The notes under the pieces were generated by a model. The model was not told the DNA's origin. It saw only the letters and a program-made list of their open reading frames with translations, and did no database searches. The position numbers and the translations under genes were made by a program. 64,000 nucleotides of DNA, taken from assembly GCA_964396715.1 (NCBI GenBank), contig CAYNFQ010000002.1:26465-90464 (forward strand), in the 5' to 3' direction. Of this stretch, positions 31,389 through 40,121 are shown one piece after another. Positions within the stretch are counted from its first letter, which is position 1. Every line of letters starts with the position of its first letter. This DNA is from CAYNFQ01 sp964396715 (GTDB lineage: Bacteria; Patescibacteriota; Microgenomatia; Daviesbacterales; UBA10151).

Positions 31389-31679
31389 ATGCCAAAAAAG
31401 AAACAGCGTTTTGAATGGGACTTTGGAAATGTAGCGCATTTATGGGAGCGGCATCAGGTTCGACCGTTTGAGGCGGAAGAAGCAATGAAAGACCCTAATG
31501 CCATCAAAGGCCCGGATGAACCTCATTCCCAAATTGAAGCCCGTTTTTCAGTAATTGGTAAAACGCGAAAATCAAGAATACTCTTTTTGGTATTTACTAC
31601 CAGATTCGGCCGTATAAGGATACTTCATGCACGGGACGTAAAACGAAAGGAGGTAAAAATTTATAAGCAAAGCTTGTAA
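31389..31679 (+). CDS. BrnT-like toxin
   Basis: This 96-residue protein fits BrnT: FEWDFGNVAHLWERHQVRPF, EAEEAMKDPNAI, a central ARFSVIGKTRKSRILFLVFT and IRILHARDVKRKEV. BrnT is a RelE-fold RNase toxin. The antitoxin gene follows by 9 nt. Confidence 0.85.
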   Translation: MPKKKQRFEWDFGNVAHLWERHQVRPFEAEEAMKDPNAIKGPDEPHSQIEARFSVIGKTRKSRILFLVFTTRFGRIRILHARDVKRKEVKIYKQSL

Positions 31680-31688
31680 ATAAGATTT

Positions 31689-31958
31689 ATGAAGAAAAAA
31701 TTAATAGTACCTAAATTTAAAACTGAAGAAAAGGAGCATCAATTCTGGATGGAGATCGACCTGTCTGATTATTTTGCTTCATCCGATTTTAAACATTTTG
31801 ATTTGGAACAATTTCTAAAAGTTCATGGTGAGCAAAAAACAACCAGGGTAACGATGCGCATACCAACAAAGATTGTTAAACGCTATAAAGAGAGAGCTTC
31901 TGAACTTGATGTGCCATATCAAAGTTTGATGAAGCAACAACTGGCAAAAGGTATATAA
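31689..31958 (+). CDS. BrnA/CopG-like antitoxin
   Basis: This 89-residue protein has a C-terminal ribbon-helix-helix (TTRVTMRIPTKIVKRYKERA, ELDVPYQSLMKQQLAKGI). The N-terminal half binds the toxin in the family. It would bind the 12-bp palindrome upstream. Confidence 0.85.
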   Translation: MKKKLIVPKFKTEEKEHQFWMEIDLSDYFASSDFKHFDLEQFLKVHGEQKTTRVTMRIPTKIVKRYKERASELDVPYQSLMKQQLAKGI

Positions 31959-32083
31959 AAAGTTTTCAACCAGCAGGATTTTGGTCTGGAGTTGTTTTCG
32001 GGATCTTTTTGGTGTATTATTTGCCCAGCAATCTCTAGTGGTAACCATTAGCTTGGAACGACTGGATGAATTACTGATAAAGA

Positions 32084-33859
32084 ATGGATGACAAAGATTT
32101 AATCAAAGAGAAAATTAATATTGTAGATCTGATCTCCGAGTATTTAACCTTAAAAAAATCAGGTATTAACTTTAAGGCTAATTGCCCATTCCATAACGAG
32201 AAGACCCCGTCATTTGTAGTTTCACCGGAACGTCAAATCTGGCATTGTTTTGGATGTTCCAAGGGCGGCGACATTTATACCTTTTTAATGGAAAAAGAGG
32301 GGATGGAGTTTAAAGAAGCATTAGAGATTTTAGCAAAGAAAGCAGGAATTACCTTAACAAGAATTGAGGGCAAAAAAGATTTTCGGGATAGGCTATTTGA
32401 GATTAACCTGAAAGCCCAGGAATTTTTTCACTACATTTTAACCAAACACCCTTTAGGTAAAAGAGCCTTAAAATATTTGCAAGATAGGGGAGTGTCAGAT
32501 TCTGCTGTTGAAGAATTCTGTCTAGGTTATGCCCCCAATTCCTGGGAGTCTTTGACAAAATTTTTACTCAAAAGACACTTTACCTTGAAGGAGATTATCG
32601 ATTCTGGTTTAGGGGTGCCTGCAAAATCAGGCTGTTATGACAGATTCAGAGGCAGGATAACATACCCTTTAATTGATGGAAAAGAAAAATTAAGGGGTTT
32701 TTCCGGCAGGGTTTTGACCCACCAAGAGCCAAAATATATCAATACTCCCCAAACCCCCATTTTCGACAAAGGCAGTTTCCTTTTTGGCATGAATTTGGCA
32801 AGAGGAGAAATCAGGAATAAAAAGGAAGCTGTTTTGGTGGAGGGTGAGATGGATGTAATTTTATCCCATCAGGCGGGCTTTAAAAACGTGGTTGCCTCAA
32901 AAGGTACTGCTCTAACAGAGGGTCAAATAGAACTGATTAAAAAATACACTCCAACTATCACCTTGGGATTTGATATGGATTTGGCAGGAGATAGTGCCTG
33001 CCGGAGGGGTATTGAGATGGCAGATAAAGCAGGGTTGGATATAAAAGTTATTCAACTGATGGGCGGAAAAGATGCGGCTGATGCGGTACTGGAGGATGTG
33101 CAGGTTTGGCAAAAAGCCATAGAGGGGGCTGTACCGATTTATGATTATTATCTGGTATCCGTATCCAAAAGATTGGACAGCAAAAATCCGCAAGATCTGA
33201 AAAAAATCGGAGAAGAACTGATACCTGTTTGGGCAAAAATTACCAATGATTTGGTTCGTGAGCACTATATTCAAAAGTTATCGGCATTTTTAAAAACCGA
33301 TGAAAAAATAATCAGGGAAAATATTGATCAGACAAGAAAGGCGGGAATAAGCACTTTTACTCAGGTATTAAAACAGCATCCTGCTCAGGATAATGTGGTA
33401 GCTGTCAAAAACAGACGGGAGCTTTTGGAAGATTATCTAATAGCCCTCCTGCTTCATCCGCCTGCCGGACTTAACTTTGTACCTAACTTTCCTGAAACGC
33501 TCTTTTTAAGAGAATACTTCAGACAGATTTATGTGCTGCTGTTTTTATATTTGGACTCAATATCGTTCAAAAGCCAGTCTTTTAATATTAATGAGTTTAT
33601 TAAGGAATTGCCGAAAGAGTTACTTTCAGAAGTTGACAGGTTGTATTTAACGGAAATTGACAGTAAACTTCTCGATGGTAAACTTTGGCAGCAAGAGATA
33701 GAAAGTGTGGTTTCCGAACTTAAGAAAGCTTTAATCAAAGCTTCTTTGGAAAAACTCTCTTTGGAGATTAAAAATGCCCAGGAGTTTGGTAAGATGGAAG
33801 TGGTGGAGTCTTTGAACAAAAGATTTAGGGATTTATCAGTGAAGCTCAAGAATTTATAA
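32084..33859 (+). CDS. dnaG: DNA primase DnaG
   Basis: This 591-residue protein has a CHC2 zinc finger with Cys34, His37, Cys55 and Cys58 (CPFHNEKTPSF, WHCFGCSKGGD). The catalytic core has a TOPRIM fold (LVEGEMDVILSHQAGF, GFDMDLAGDSA) and a helical C-terminal domain for DnaB contact. It makes RNA primers for replication. It is followed by rpoD, the classical macromolecular-synthesis order (dnaG-rpoD), with a word-repeat hairpin between. Confidence 0.95.
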   Translation: MDDKDLIKEKINIVDLISEYLTLKKSGINFKANCPFHNEKTPSFVVSPERQIWHCFGCSKGGDIYTFLMEKEGMEFKEALEILAKKAGITLTRIEGKKDFRDRLFEINLKAQEFFHYILTKHPLGKRALKYLQDRGVSDSAVEEFCLGYAPNSWESLTKFLLKRHFTLKEIIDSGLGVPAKSGCYDRFRGRITYPLIDGKEKLRGFSGRVLTHQEPKYINTPQTPIFDKGSFLFGMNLARGEIRNKKEAVLVEGEMDVILSHQAGFKNVVASKGTALTEGQIELIKKYTPTITLGFDMDLAGDSACRRGIEMADKAGLDIKVIQLMGGKDAADAVLEDVQVWQKAIEGAVPIYDYYLVSVSKRLDSKNPQDLKKIGEELIPVWAKITNDLVREHYIQKLSAFLKTDEKIIRENIDQTRKAGISTFTQVLKQHPAQDNVVAVKNRRELLEDYLIALLLHPPAGLNFVPNFPETLFLREYFRQIYVLLFLYLDSISFKSQSFNINEFIKELPKELLSEVDRLYLTEIDSKLLDGKLWQQEIESVVSELKKALIKASLEKLSLEIKNAQEFGKMEVVESLNKRFRDLSVKLKNL

Positions 33860-33937
33860 GGTAACAGGTAACTAGTGACAAGTAACAAGTTATAAATACT
33901 TGTGCCTGGTTACCTTTACTGTACTTGTTACTAACCA
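33858..33937. repeat. permuted-word hairpin between dnaG and rpoD
   Basis: AAGGTAAC (33858-33865) pairs with GTTACCTT (33909-33916). AAGTAACAAGT and ACTTGTTACTA words add pairing. It overlaps the dnaG stop codon and ends before the rpoD ATG. Confidence 0.7.
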
Positions 33938-33939
33938 TT

Positions 33940-35031
33940 ATGGCTAAACACAAGAAAGAAGTACAACTGGATGCTAAAAAATTATTAAAACTCGGTCAGG
34001 AACGGGGTTTCATTACCCAGGAGGAAATTTTGCAAATTTTCCCCAAGCCTGAAGAGGAAATTGAGAGTTTAGATGAATTCTATATTAAATTGATCAATGA
34101 AAACATTGATGTTTTTGAAACAACAGCAGAGGAGCTGGATGCCGATTCTAAAACCGCCACAGAGCTGGAGAAAGAATTGGAGCTGTTGTCCACTTTGGAA
34201 GAAGGCTCAGTGACAGATCCGGTCAGGCAATATTTGCGGGATATTGGCAAAATTCCTCTGCTAACAGCTACTGATGAGATAGAATTGGCCAAAAAAGCGG
34301 AAAAAGGGGAGAAAAAAGCCAGAGACAGATTAACCTCTGCCAATTTGAGGCTGGTTGTCTCCATTGCCAAAAAATATGTCGGACGCGGCATGAGTCTTTT
34401 GGATTTGATTGAGGAGGGGAATATCGGGTTGATGAGGGCGGTTGATAAATACGACTGGAGAAGAGGCTATAAATTCTCCACCTATGCCACCTGGTGGATT
34501 AGACAGGCTATCACCAGGGCCATTGCAGACCAGGCCAGGACCATCAGGATTCCGGTTCACATGGTGGAAACCATCAACCGTTTTAATAGGACGCAAAGGA
34601 GGCTGATGCAGGAATTGGGTAGGGAACCGGCCCCTGAGGAGGTTGCCAAAGCTTTGGAAATTGACCCCAGCAAAGCCCGTGAGATTATCAAAGTTTCCCA
34701 AGAACCTACTTCTTTGGAAACGCCAGTGGGGGATGAGGAGGATTCTCATTTAGGGGATTTTATTGCTGACCAGGGTTTACAGCCGGATGAGCAGGCCACT
34801 CGTGAGCTTTTAAAAATTCATTTAGATGAGGTGTTGGATTCGCTTTCCCCCAGGGAAAAAAGAGTGCTGCAGCTAAGATTTGGTTTGGAGGATGGGAAAC
34901 AAAGGACATTGGAGGAGGTGGGGAAAGAGTTTGGGGTTACCAGGGAAAGAATCAGACAAATTGAGGCCAAAGCCATCAGGAAATTAAAGCACCCCACCAG
35001 GGCCAAAAAACTGCGGGACTACTTAGAATAA
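33940..35031 (+). CDS. rpoD: principal sigma factor RpoD
   Basis: I use the ATG at 33940 (MAKHKKEV); the longer reading extends into the hairpin. 363 residues. Region 1.1-like segment ([18 protein letters not shown]), region 1.2 ([18 protein letters not shown]), region 2 ([40 protein letters not shown]), region 3, and region 4 ([33 protein letters not shown]). It directs RNA polymerase to TTGACA/TATAAT promoters such as those seen in this window. Confidence 0.97.
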   Translation: MAKHKKEVQLDAKKLLKLGQERGFITQEEILQIFPKPEEEIESLDEFYIKLINENIDVFETTAEELDADSKTATELEKELELLSTLEEGSVTDPVRQYLRDIGKIPLLTATDEIELAKKAEKGEKKARDRLTSANLRLVVSIAKKYVGRGMSLLDLIEEGNIGLMRAVDKYDWRRGYKFSTYATWWIRQAITRAIADQARTIRIPVHMVETINRFNRTQRRLMQELGREPAPEEVAKALEIDPSKAREIIKVSQEPTSLETPVGDEEDSHLGDFIADQGLQPDEQATRELLKIHLDEVLDSLSPREKRVLQLRFGLEDGKQRTLEEVGKEFGVTRERIRQIEAKAIRKLKHPTRAKKLRDYLE

Positions 35032-35032
35032 T

Positions 35033-35065
35033 GTAAAATGTACAATGTAGAATGTACAAAGAAGC
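35033..35065. repeat. word repeat, left end of S23/IVP cassette 2
   Basis: AATGTAAAATGTACAATGTA words overlap the start codon of the S23/IVP gene and are the inverse of the words at 35437-35495. Confidence 0.7.
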
Positions 35066-35417
35066 TCCAATTTATCACATCCGAGAGCGAAGCCTAAAAT
35101 TCAGTATTCGAATAGTTCAACTAGTACGAACTTTCCCAAAAGACACTTCAGGATTCGCTATTGGCAATCAAATTATCAGGTCTGGAACAAGCGTGGGTGC
35201 AAATATAGAAGAGGCTCAAAACTGTGGATCTAAAAAGGAATTTATCCATACCATGACGATTGCTTTAAAAGAAGCTAGGGAAACAGAATATTGGCTTAAA
35301 ATTACAAATGAGGTAAAATTAACCGATAAAGATTTGGTAAGTAACTTACTTTTAGAAGTAAACGAACTTATCAAAATCTTAACTTCGATTATTAAGAAGT
35401 CAAAACTTAATAGTTGA
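35052..35417 (+). CDS. four-helix-bundle S23/IVP-family protein 2
   Basis: This 121-residue protein has YHIRERSLKFSIRIVQLVRT, AIGNQIIRSGTSVGANIEEA, GSKKEFIHTMTIALKEARET and EYWLKITNEV. It is a paralog of the 11747 protein, sharing the RSGTS(I/V)GAN core. Like that copy, its 5' and 3' ends abut short-word arrays in opposite orientation, here of ATGTACAATGTA type. The start codon lies inside the left array. Confidence 0.88.
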   Translation: MYKEAPIYHIRERSLKFSIRIVQLVRTFPKDTSGFAIGNQIIRSGTSVGANIEEAQNCGSKKEFIHTMTIALKEARETEYWLKITNEVKLTDKDLVSNLLLEVNELIKILTSIIKKSKLNS

Positions 35418-35436
35418 TCGCACCTTAAATTTTATT

Positions 35437-35495
35437 TCTTTGTACAGTTTATATATTGTATTTTTATACATTTTACATTGTAAATTGTACATTGA
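35437..35495. repeat. word repeat, right end of S23/IVP cassette 2
   Basis: TTGTACAGTTTATATATTG and ACATTTTACATTGTAAATTG words are the inverse of the left array. It lies about 7 nt before the tRNA-Asn gene. Confidence 0.7.
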
Positions 35496-35502
35496 CCTAT
35501 AT

Positions 35503-35766
35503 TCCCCTGTAGCTCAACGGTAGAGCGGGATCCTGTAAAATATTGCAGCTTCTTCGAAAAATCGGAGTTGAAAAATTGGGTTAATTGTCGGGAAACCTTT
35601 AAAATGGTAATCCGCAGCCAAGGTCCGATGTAATATCGGACAAGGTTCAGAGACTATACGCCTGAAGCCTAAAGCGAAAGCAATGGTTATGAGATAGTCC
35701 AAGTCCTGATGAAAATCGGGAGCACTTGTAAGATCAAGGTTCGTGGTTCGAATCCACGCGGGGGAG
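35503..35766 (+). tRNA. tRNA-Asn (GUU) interrupted by a group I intron
   Basis: Acceptor TCCCCTG (35503-35509) pairs with CGGGGGA (35759-35765) and the discriminator is G, as in Asn. D-arm GCTC/GAGC and T-arm CGTGG TTCGAAT CCACG are regular. Joining exon 1 (35503-35536) to exon 2 (35729-35766) gives loop CTGTTAA with anticodon GTT. The 27:43 pair is a G-A mismatch. CCA is not encoded. Confidence 0.85.
35537..35728 (+). ncRNA. group I intron inside the tRNA-Asn anticodon
   Basis: The 192-nt intron follows exon base U and ends with G, as group I introns do. The exon end CTGT pairs with the internal guide GCAG (35545-35548), including the U-G wobble. Core P7-type elements TTCAGAGACTA and GAGATAGTCC are visible at about 35645-35705. 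No ORF. The insertion lies between anticodon bases 35 and 36. Confidence 0.85.
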
Positions 35767-35792
35767 CTGAGTGGCACTTAATATACCCAAAA

Positions 35793-37469
35793 TTAGGCAA
35801 TAGCGGGAATAAGGGAGGGTCTGACTTTCTCTATGTCTTCTCTTATCTGTTGTACTAGTCTAAAATCCTCAAATGTTTTGATAGTACATGCTAATTGTGC
35901 AGTTGTATTAAAGTTATGATTCTCGGCACTTGTTACACCAAGGTGAGCCTCATTAAGAACCTGAAGTGCCGGTGTATATTCAACTTCCACGATTTTCTTG
36001 TCTTTTGCCCATATCTTTTGAAAGAAGAAGTGCAGGTAGGCCCTTTTATGGTCTATATCAGCTTTAGCATAGCTTCTAGCGATATTTCTAGTTAATTCCA
36101 ATACGTCATTTACTACCGATATATCAACTGTTCTTATCTTCTCTACCTCTGCTAATTCCTTTTGAATAGCAAGCATTTCTGCATCTAATTTAGCATTAAG
36201 CCTTAGCAGTAATTCAGCAGGTATCTTGTTATTACCATAATCGGTTTCTATCTTTTCTTTTCTCATTTCAATAGCATCGCGCCTGTTACAGATACCCTTT
36301 CTGAAAACTTTTACTCTCTCAATACTGTCTGTATAAACCTCATTTATGTATTTATTAACTGCATCAATGAAATCTTGCTTAAATTCCAGTTTTTCAACTT
36401 GATCCTGTACTTGCTGTTCGAGATCAGTTAGCAATACATACCTTGAGGGACACTTGCCACGTTTCCCAGTTTGACTGCAGTGGTACATTCCAATTCGGCC
36501 ATTACCTGTTTTATATTTTTCGTGATAGTGCCATTCAGCCACATACCTGCGACCACAGTCTTTACAAAATACAATTCCCCTAAGCAGAAAGTTGTGTTTT
36601 CTTTTTCTCAATCCAAAAGCACCCTTTTCATCCAGGATTTTCTGTACTAAATCAAAAGTTTCTTTATCAATTATTGGCTCATGCTTACCCATACCCTCCA
36701 AACCTCCATGATGCATCCAACCCCAATGAAATTTGTTTCTTAACATTGTGTGAGTAACTGAAAATTGTAATGGTCTTCCTTTCTTGCCCAAAACACCATG
36801 CTTATTTAGATACTGCCGAATATCGTAAATTGAATAGTTACGAGTTGCATACATTTTAAATGCTTGAGTAATAAACGGAGCAGAGTTAGGGTCAGGGACT
36901 ACAATTTTTTTATCATAAGAACCACTTGGGTTAGGATTAAGTATGTTTTTATAGCCTAAAGGAGCAACGGAAGGATAATAACCTGCTTTGAATTTCTCTG
37001 CGGCTGTTTGTTTGACTTTGAAGCTGGTCATTCGTGGATGCAGGGCATTTACGACCGCCATCATTTCATCCATTGTCTGGCTTATTGGATCGTCATCAAC
37101 TATTCCTGTGAGGGGAATGACTTTAACTCCGAATTTTTTCAACTCACTTTTGATATATAGGTATTCGAAAGTATTGCGGGAGATACGGGAGCTATCTTGA
37201 ACGATTAAATAGTCAATGTCTTTTTTAGAACACCTAGCTAAAAGAGCTTGGAGTCCTGGCCTATTCATCGAAGTTCCCGATATGCCATTATCAATGTAAC
37301 AATCTTCGGCAAGATAACCACCTAAATCTTCTATCTTTTCGAGTATCTTTATCTGCTGGGTTTCAATGCTTAGATTATCCTTTTGTTCCAACGTAGATAC
37401 CCGGCAATATGAAAGACAGGCAGGTTTTTTATTGTTTTCGCTGATTGTTTGGTTATCTGATGATCGCAT
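35793..37469 (-). CDS. large serine recombinase/integrase
   Basis: This 558-residue protein has a catalytic resolvase domain with Ser25 in YCRVSTLEQKDNLS, ISGTSMNRPGLQ, YLIVQDSSRISRN and VIPLTG. The recombinase domain includes PLGYKNI, and a zinc ribbon (CKDCGRRYVAEW, then CSQTGKRGKCPSR) and a coiled coil follow. Such enzymes integrate phages and mobile islands. It faces the 3' end of tRNA-Asn from 27 nt away and probably carried in the genes to its right. Confidence 0.92.
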   Translation of the reverse strand: MRSSDNQTISENNKKPACLSYCRVSTLEQKDNLSIETQQIKILEKIEDLGGYLAEDCYIDNGISGTSMNRPGLQALLARCSKKDIDYLIVQDSSRISRNTFEYLYIKSELKKFGVKVIPLTGIVDDDPISQTMDEMMAVVNALHPRMTSFKVKQTAAEKFKAGYYPSVAPLGYKNILNPNPSGSYDKKIVVPDPNSAPFITQAFKMYATRNYSIYDIRQYLNKHGVLGKKGRPLQFSVTHTMLRNKFHWGWMHHGGLEGMGKHEPIIDKETFDLVQKILDEKGAFGLRKRKHNFLLRGIVFCKDCGRRYVAEWHYHEKYKTGNGRIGMYHCSQTGKRGKCPSRYVLLTDLEQQVQDQVEKLEFKQDFIDAVNKYINEVYTDSIERVKVFRKGICNRRDAIEMRKEKIETDYGNNKIPAELLLRLNAKLDAEMLAIQKELAEVEKIRTVDISVVNDVLELTRNIARSYAKADIDHKRAYLHFFFQKIWAKDKKIVEVEYTPALQVLNEAHLGVTSAENHNFNTTAQLACTIKTFEDFRLVQQIREDIEKVRPSLIPAIA

Positions 37470-37520
37470 AGTTTAATGATTTATTAGTGATCTATATCTA
37501 TATTTTCAATGGTTTTAGGT

Positions 37521-37799
37521 TCAATGGCACCGATCAATTCCTGTTAATTGTGCTTCTTGCATCTGGTTGAGCAATAGCTCACACCAAGCCTTAGCCAACT
37601 TTTCTACTTCTTTATTAGCTTGACCGGGGGTAGTATCTTTCCTTTGAACCAACTTTCTATCTAGCCCATTTCCTTTTATGGAATTATTAGTTCTTGATGA
37701 TATCTCTCCTTTTGATATTGAGGCACCCGACAAAAGAGCCAGCCGATCCATCTGATTTTTTAAGATTGATTTGTTTGGCTGGCTCCTTCGGGTATTCAT
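37521..37799 (-). CDS. unknown small protein beside the integrase
   Basis: This 92-residue protein is Ser/Arg/Lys-rich in the first half (SKGEISSRTNNSIKGNGLDR) with a helical second half (KEVEKLAKAWCELLLNQMQE). No family. Its position next to the integrase would suit a small helper such as a recombination directionality factor, but there is no motif to support this. Confidence 0.5.
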   Translation of the reverse strand: MNTRRSQPNKSILKNQMDRLALLSGASISKGEISSRTNNSIKGNGLDRKLVQRKDTTPGQANKEVEKLAKAWCELLLNQMQEAQLTGIDRCH

Positions 37800-37801
37800 A
37801 G

Positions 37802-37957
37802 TTATTGAAGGACTAATACTTTCCCTTCGAATTCACTTGAATCCAGAAAGTTATCTCCCTGTGATCTAACGATGCTATTGTCTGCAAGATAAAAGACATC
37901 ACCAATAAACCACGTTTTCCCGCCATCCTCAGTGTATAAAGAACACTTTAGTTTCAT
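37802..37957 (-). CDS. unknown 51-residue protein
   Basis: This reads KLKCSLYTEDGGKTWFIGDV, then FYLADNSIVRSQGDNFLDSS. It begins at ATG 37957, 17 nt after the upstream stop; a GTG at 37981 overlapping that stop would add 8 residues. The codons look natural and the gene fits tightly into the minus-strand train. Beta-rich composition. No family. Confidence 0.5.
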   Translation of the reverse strand: MKLKCSLYTEDGGKTWFIGDVFYLADNSIVRSQGDNFLDSSEFEGKVLVLQ

Positions 37958-37973
37958 ATCGTCGGGTAAATTT

Positions 37974-38282
37974 TTATTCACTTTTGTCCACCTCCCTTCT
38001 TTGGGGATTTGAAATCATAAGGGCGGTATTCAATTCATTCCCATTACTATTAACTTTTAAATTAGAGTCTTGAACTTCGAAGCTAAATGAGTCTTTAATA
38101 CTCTTTATTTGATTATTTGTATTCCTAGTAAAAATGGTTAAAAACTGATACTTTTCTTTTAATTTTCTAGTTAATCTTAAATAATCATTACTAATACCTA
38201 ATTCCCTATGTGTACTTATGTATACATAAGTTAAGTAAACATCTAGTCCATATAAGTCAAAGTTAATATAAGTGTTGTTCAT
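37974..38282 (-). CDS. unknown protein of the mobile island
   Basis: This 102-residue protein starts NNTYINFDLYGLDVYLTYVY and continues mixed alpha/beta with no known motif. The start overlaps the end of the upstream gene by 4 nt. It is part of an apparently single transcript from 39784 to 37521. Confidence 0.55.
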   Translation of the reverse strand: MNNTYINFDLYGLDVYLTYVYISTHRELGISNDYLRLTRKLKEKYQFLTIFTRNTNNQIKSIKDSFSFEVQDSNLKVNSNGNELNTALMISNPQRREVDKSE

Positions 38283-38641
38283 ATTGGTAATTCATCAATG
38301 TTTAATTCTTCTTCTTTTTCTTTATTTACGGCGGCTTCAATTTTTTTAAATTCGTCAGGATAGTAGTGTTCTTTAGCGGCTTGAATGAATTCTTGTATTA
38401 CTTTTTCTTGAAGCTCTTTGTAATCGTTTTCGTTTAAAATGACGACACAGTTCTGAAAACCATTGGATTTAAGAGATGGCATCGTGAAGAAAAGACCAGT
38501 ATGACTTTGTTTCCAGAGTATAGGGCAAAATCTAAGCTCGATTTCGTCATTTAAGTTCAGAGTAACTATAGCCAAGGGATTTTCGTCAATTCCTTTGAGC
38601 TTTATTTTAATTTTTACGGTATCTAGTATTTTCATATTCAT
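38279..38641 (-). CDS. unknown protein resembling single-strand-DNA-type beta protein
   Basis: This 120-residue protein opens ILDTVKIKIKLKGIDENPLA, then FCPILWKQSHTGLFFTMPSL with GFQNCVVILNENDYKELQEK. This pattern resembles SpoVG-like or Sak-type small beta proteins (a strand, then T-G-FF-P-S). The SpoVG resemblance is only a visual guess. It is acidic at the C-terminus. Confidence 0.5.
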   Translation of the reverse strand: MNMKILDTVKIKIKLKGIDENPLAIVTLNLNDEIELRFCPILWKQSHTGLFFTMPSLKSNGFQNCVVILNENDYKELQEKVIQEFIQAAKEHYYPDEFKKIEAAVNKEKEEELNIDELPI

Positions 38642-38657
38642 ATTTGATTGGTTACTA

Positions 38658-38906
38658 CTATTTTTGATAAATGATCTGTTTTAGCCTTTTTTGGGCCGCA
38701 AAGAAAGCCATAGGTTCAACCATGGCTTGCATCTGAAAATATTTATCGATAAGTAAACTCAATTCGTTGGAGGTTTGGTAAACAAAGGTAACTCTGTTAT
38801 TCTCTTCTCTTACTGTTCCTGTTAAGGGGATATTTTTTGCCAGCAGGTATGCTGCTAAGCAGAAATCTGATGTTTTATAATTCTTATCGTTCATTTCCAT
38901 ATTCAT
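38658..38906 (-). CDS. unknown 82-residue protein
   Basis: TSDFCLAAYLLAKNIPLTGT, then a strand NRVTFVYQTSNELSLLIDKY and a helix MAFFAAQKRLKQIIYQK. The pattern of LAAYLL, an R(V/I)TFVF-type strand and a Y-F-terminal helix resembles the DUF5659 family of small phage/plasmid proteins; moderate confidence only. It belongs to the island train. Confidence 0.55.
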   Translation of the reverse strand: MNMEMNDKNYKTSDFCLAAYLLAKNIPLTGTVREENNRVTFVYQTSNELSLLIDKYFQMQAMVEPMAFFAAQKRLKQIIYQK

Positions 38907-38986
38907 TGAGTTTTTGAATAACTAGCTATATTTTCGCTCAATGCACAGGAAAGATTAATGAAAGTTACAGGCCTGTAAAATGCACC

Positions 38987-39784
38987 TTACAGCTCAAGAA
39001 GTCTTTTGTAGGTTTGTATCCCTTTTAAAACAACATTTTCGTCTGCTCCAGAGTCAGATTCTTCCGCTAAAGGATTGACCATCCATTCGTCAGCAATAGT
39101 GGTATATTTTTTTCCTGATAAATGTTCCCAATGCCAATGGCGATATTTTCTGATATTCGGTGCAGTATCAGTCCGTGGTTTATAGTACGATAACCTTTCT
39201 TCGGTTTTCATCAATTCTTTCGCTTTCCTAAACTCTTCTTTAACATCTTCGTAGGTTGAAGTCGGAGAAACAAATATAGCTATTTGCTCTAATGCTGGCC
39301 ATGCAGTAACCACGGAAAAATTGACAGTTCTAACCTGAGTTGGTTCAAAGAAGGAAGCATCAGTAGCTCCGCAATAAATGGCTTGCTTTATGGGTTCAAG
39401 AAAGTACGGGGGTCTGTTAAACTCGTAACATATCAAATCGCACTCTGCATCCATAGTTTCAGGTAAGACATGAGAAGTTTTAATATGGTCATAAAATTCA
39501 GAAAAAGATTCTTTGACTTCCTCAATCTTGGTATACTTTGATAGGTCGATTTTTACTTTTGTATCTTCCATATAATAGCCTCTTTCGTAATAATTAAGTT
39601 CTTCATCATAATCGCTGAGAGGGAGAAGAGTGGTAACATGGTATGTTTTACGTAGGACTGGTAGTAAATTCAGAAATTCAGGTTTATCAAATAATAAAGC
39701 AAGCTCTTGATAGTAAATGTCGTTATCGGTTTGAATATCAATTTTTAATTCTAATAAATCTTCATTTTGATTTTTCATCTTCAT
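38987..39784 (-). CDS. unknown 265-residue protein, first of the island train
   Basis: Acidic alpha/beta protein with YYQELALLFDKPEFLNLLPV, IAIFVSPTSTYEDVKEEFRK and KYRHWHWEHLSGKKYTTIAD, the last reminiscent of a DNA-contacting helix-turn-helix segment followed by WMVNP. Replication or regulatory roles are possible but not shown. It is the promoter-proximal gene of the minus-strand group. Confidence 0.5.
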   Translation of the reverse strand: MKMKNQNEDLLELKIDIQTDNDIYYQELALLFDKPEFLNLLPVLRKTYHVTTLLPLSDYDEELNYYERGYYMEDTKVKIDLSKYTKIEEVKESFSEFYDHIKTSHVLPETMDAECDLICYEFNRPPYFLEPIKQAIYCGATDASFFEPTQVRTVNFSVVTAWPALEQIAIFVSPTSTYEDVKEEFRKAKELMKTEERLSYYKPRTDTAPNIRKYRHWHWEHLSGKKYTTIADEWMVNPLAEESDSGADENVVLKGIQTYKRLLEL

Positions 39785-39873
39785 ATTTATTTATATTTGA
39801 TTCTACGAAAAATGTCCCTAAATAGCGAGTTTAGTCAGTGTGTCATGATGATATACTTGACGGTAAGAGCATT

Positions 39874-40104
39874 ATGAGAATGAAATATCATGTATATGAG
39901 AATTGGCTCCATGACAAGGCAATAATTCATAAATCAGATTGTGTTTACTGTAAAGACGGCAAAGGAATGTTCCCAGATAGACCATATAACAAGAAAAATG
40001 GTCAGTGGTGGGGACCATTTACTTATACTCAAGCAGCAGTTAAAGCAATTAAGACAGGAAAATTTAGAGTCAACGAGTGTTCTATTTGTTTGAAGGGGAA
40101 ATGA
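39874..40104 (+). CDS. small Cys-motif protein (YHVYENW type)
   Basis: I take the ATG at 39874 (MRMKYHVYENW). The core YHVYENWLHDKAIIHKSDCV, YCKDGKGMFP, QWWGPFTYTQAAVKAI and ECSICLKGK contains two CxxC-like pairs. Proteins of this kind recur in mobile islands of many bacteria with no known role. It may bind zinc. Confidence 0.6.
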   Translation: MRMKYHVYENWLHDKAIIHKSDCVYCKDGKGMFPDRPYNKKNGQWWGPFTYTQAAVKAIKTGKFRVNECSICLKGK

Positions 40105-40121
40105 TCTTTATTGCTTATAAA

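Noticed and set aside
35437..35495. Possible CRISPR-like repeat array (and similar word arrays elsewhere)
   Set aside because: No constant repeat with unique spacers; words are permuted and imperfect. No cas genes in the window.
35514..35777. Minus-strand ORF over the split tRNA
   Set aside because: Antisense of the tRNA-Asn exons and the group I intron; WIRTTNLDLTSAP-type words again reflect tRNA sequence.
35793..37469. Tyrosine integrase using the tRNA as attB
   Set aside because: The enzyme is a serine recombinase with an RVST motif; use of the tRNA end as attachment site is not shown by any visible second copy.
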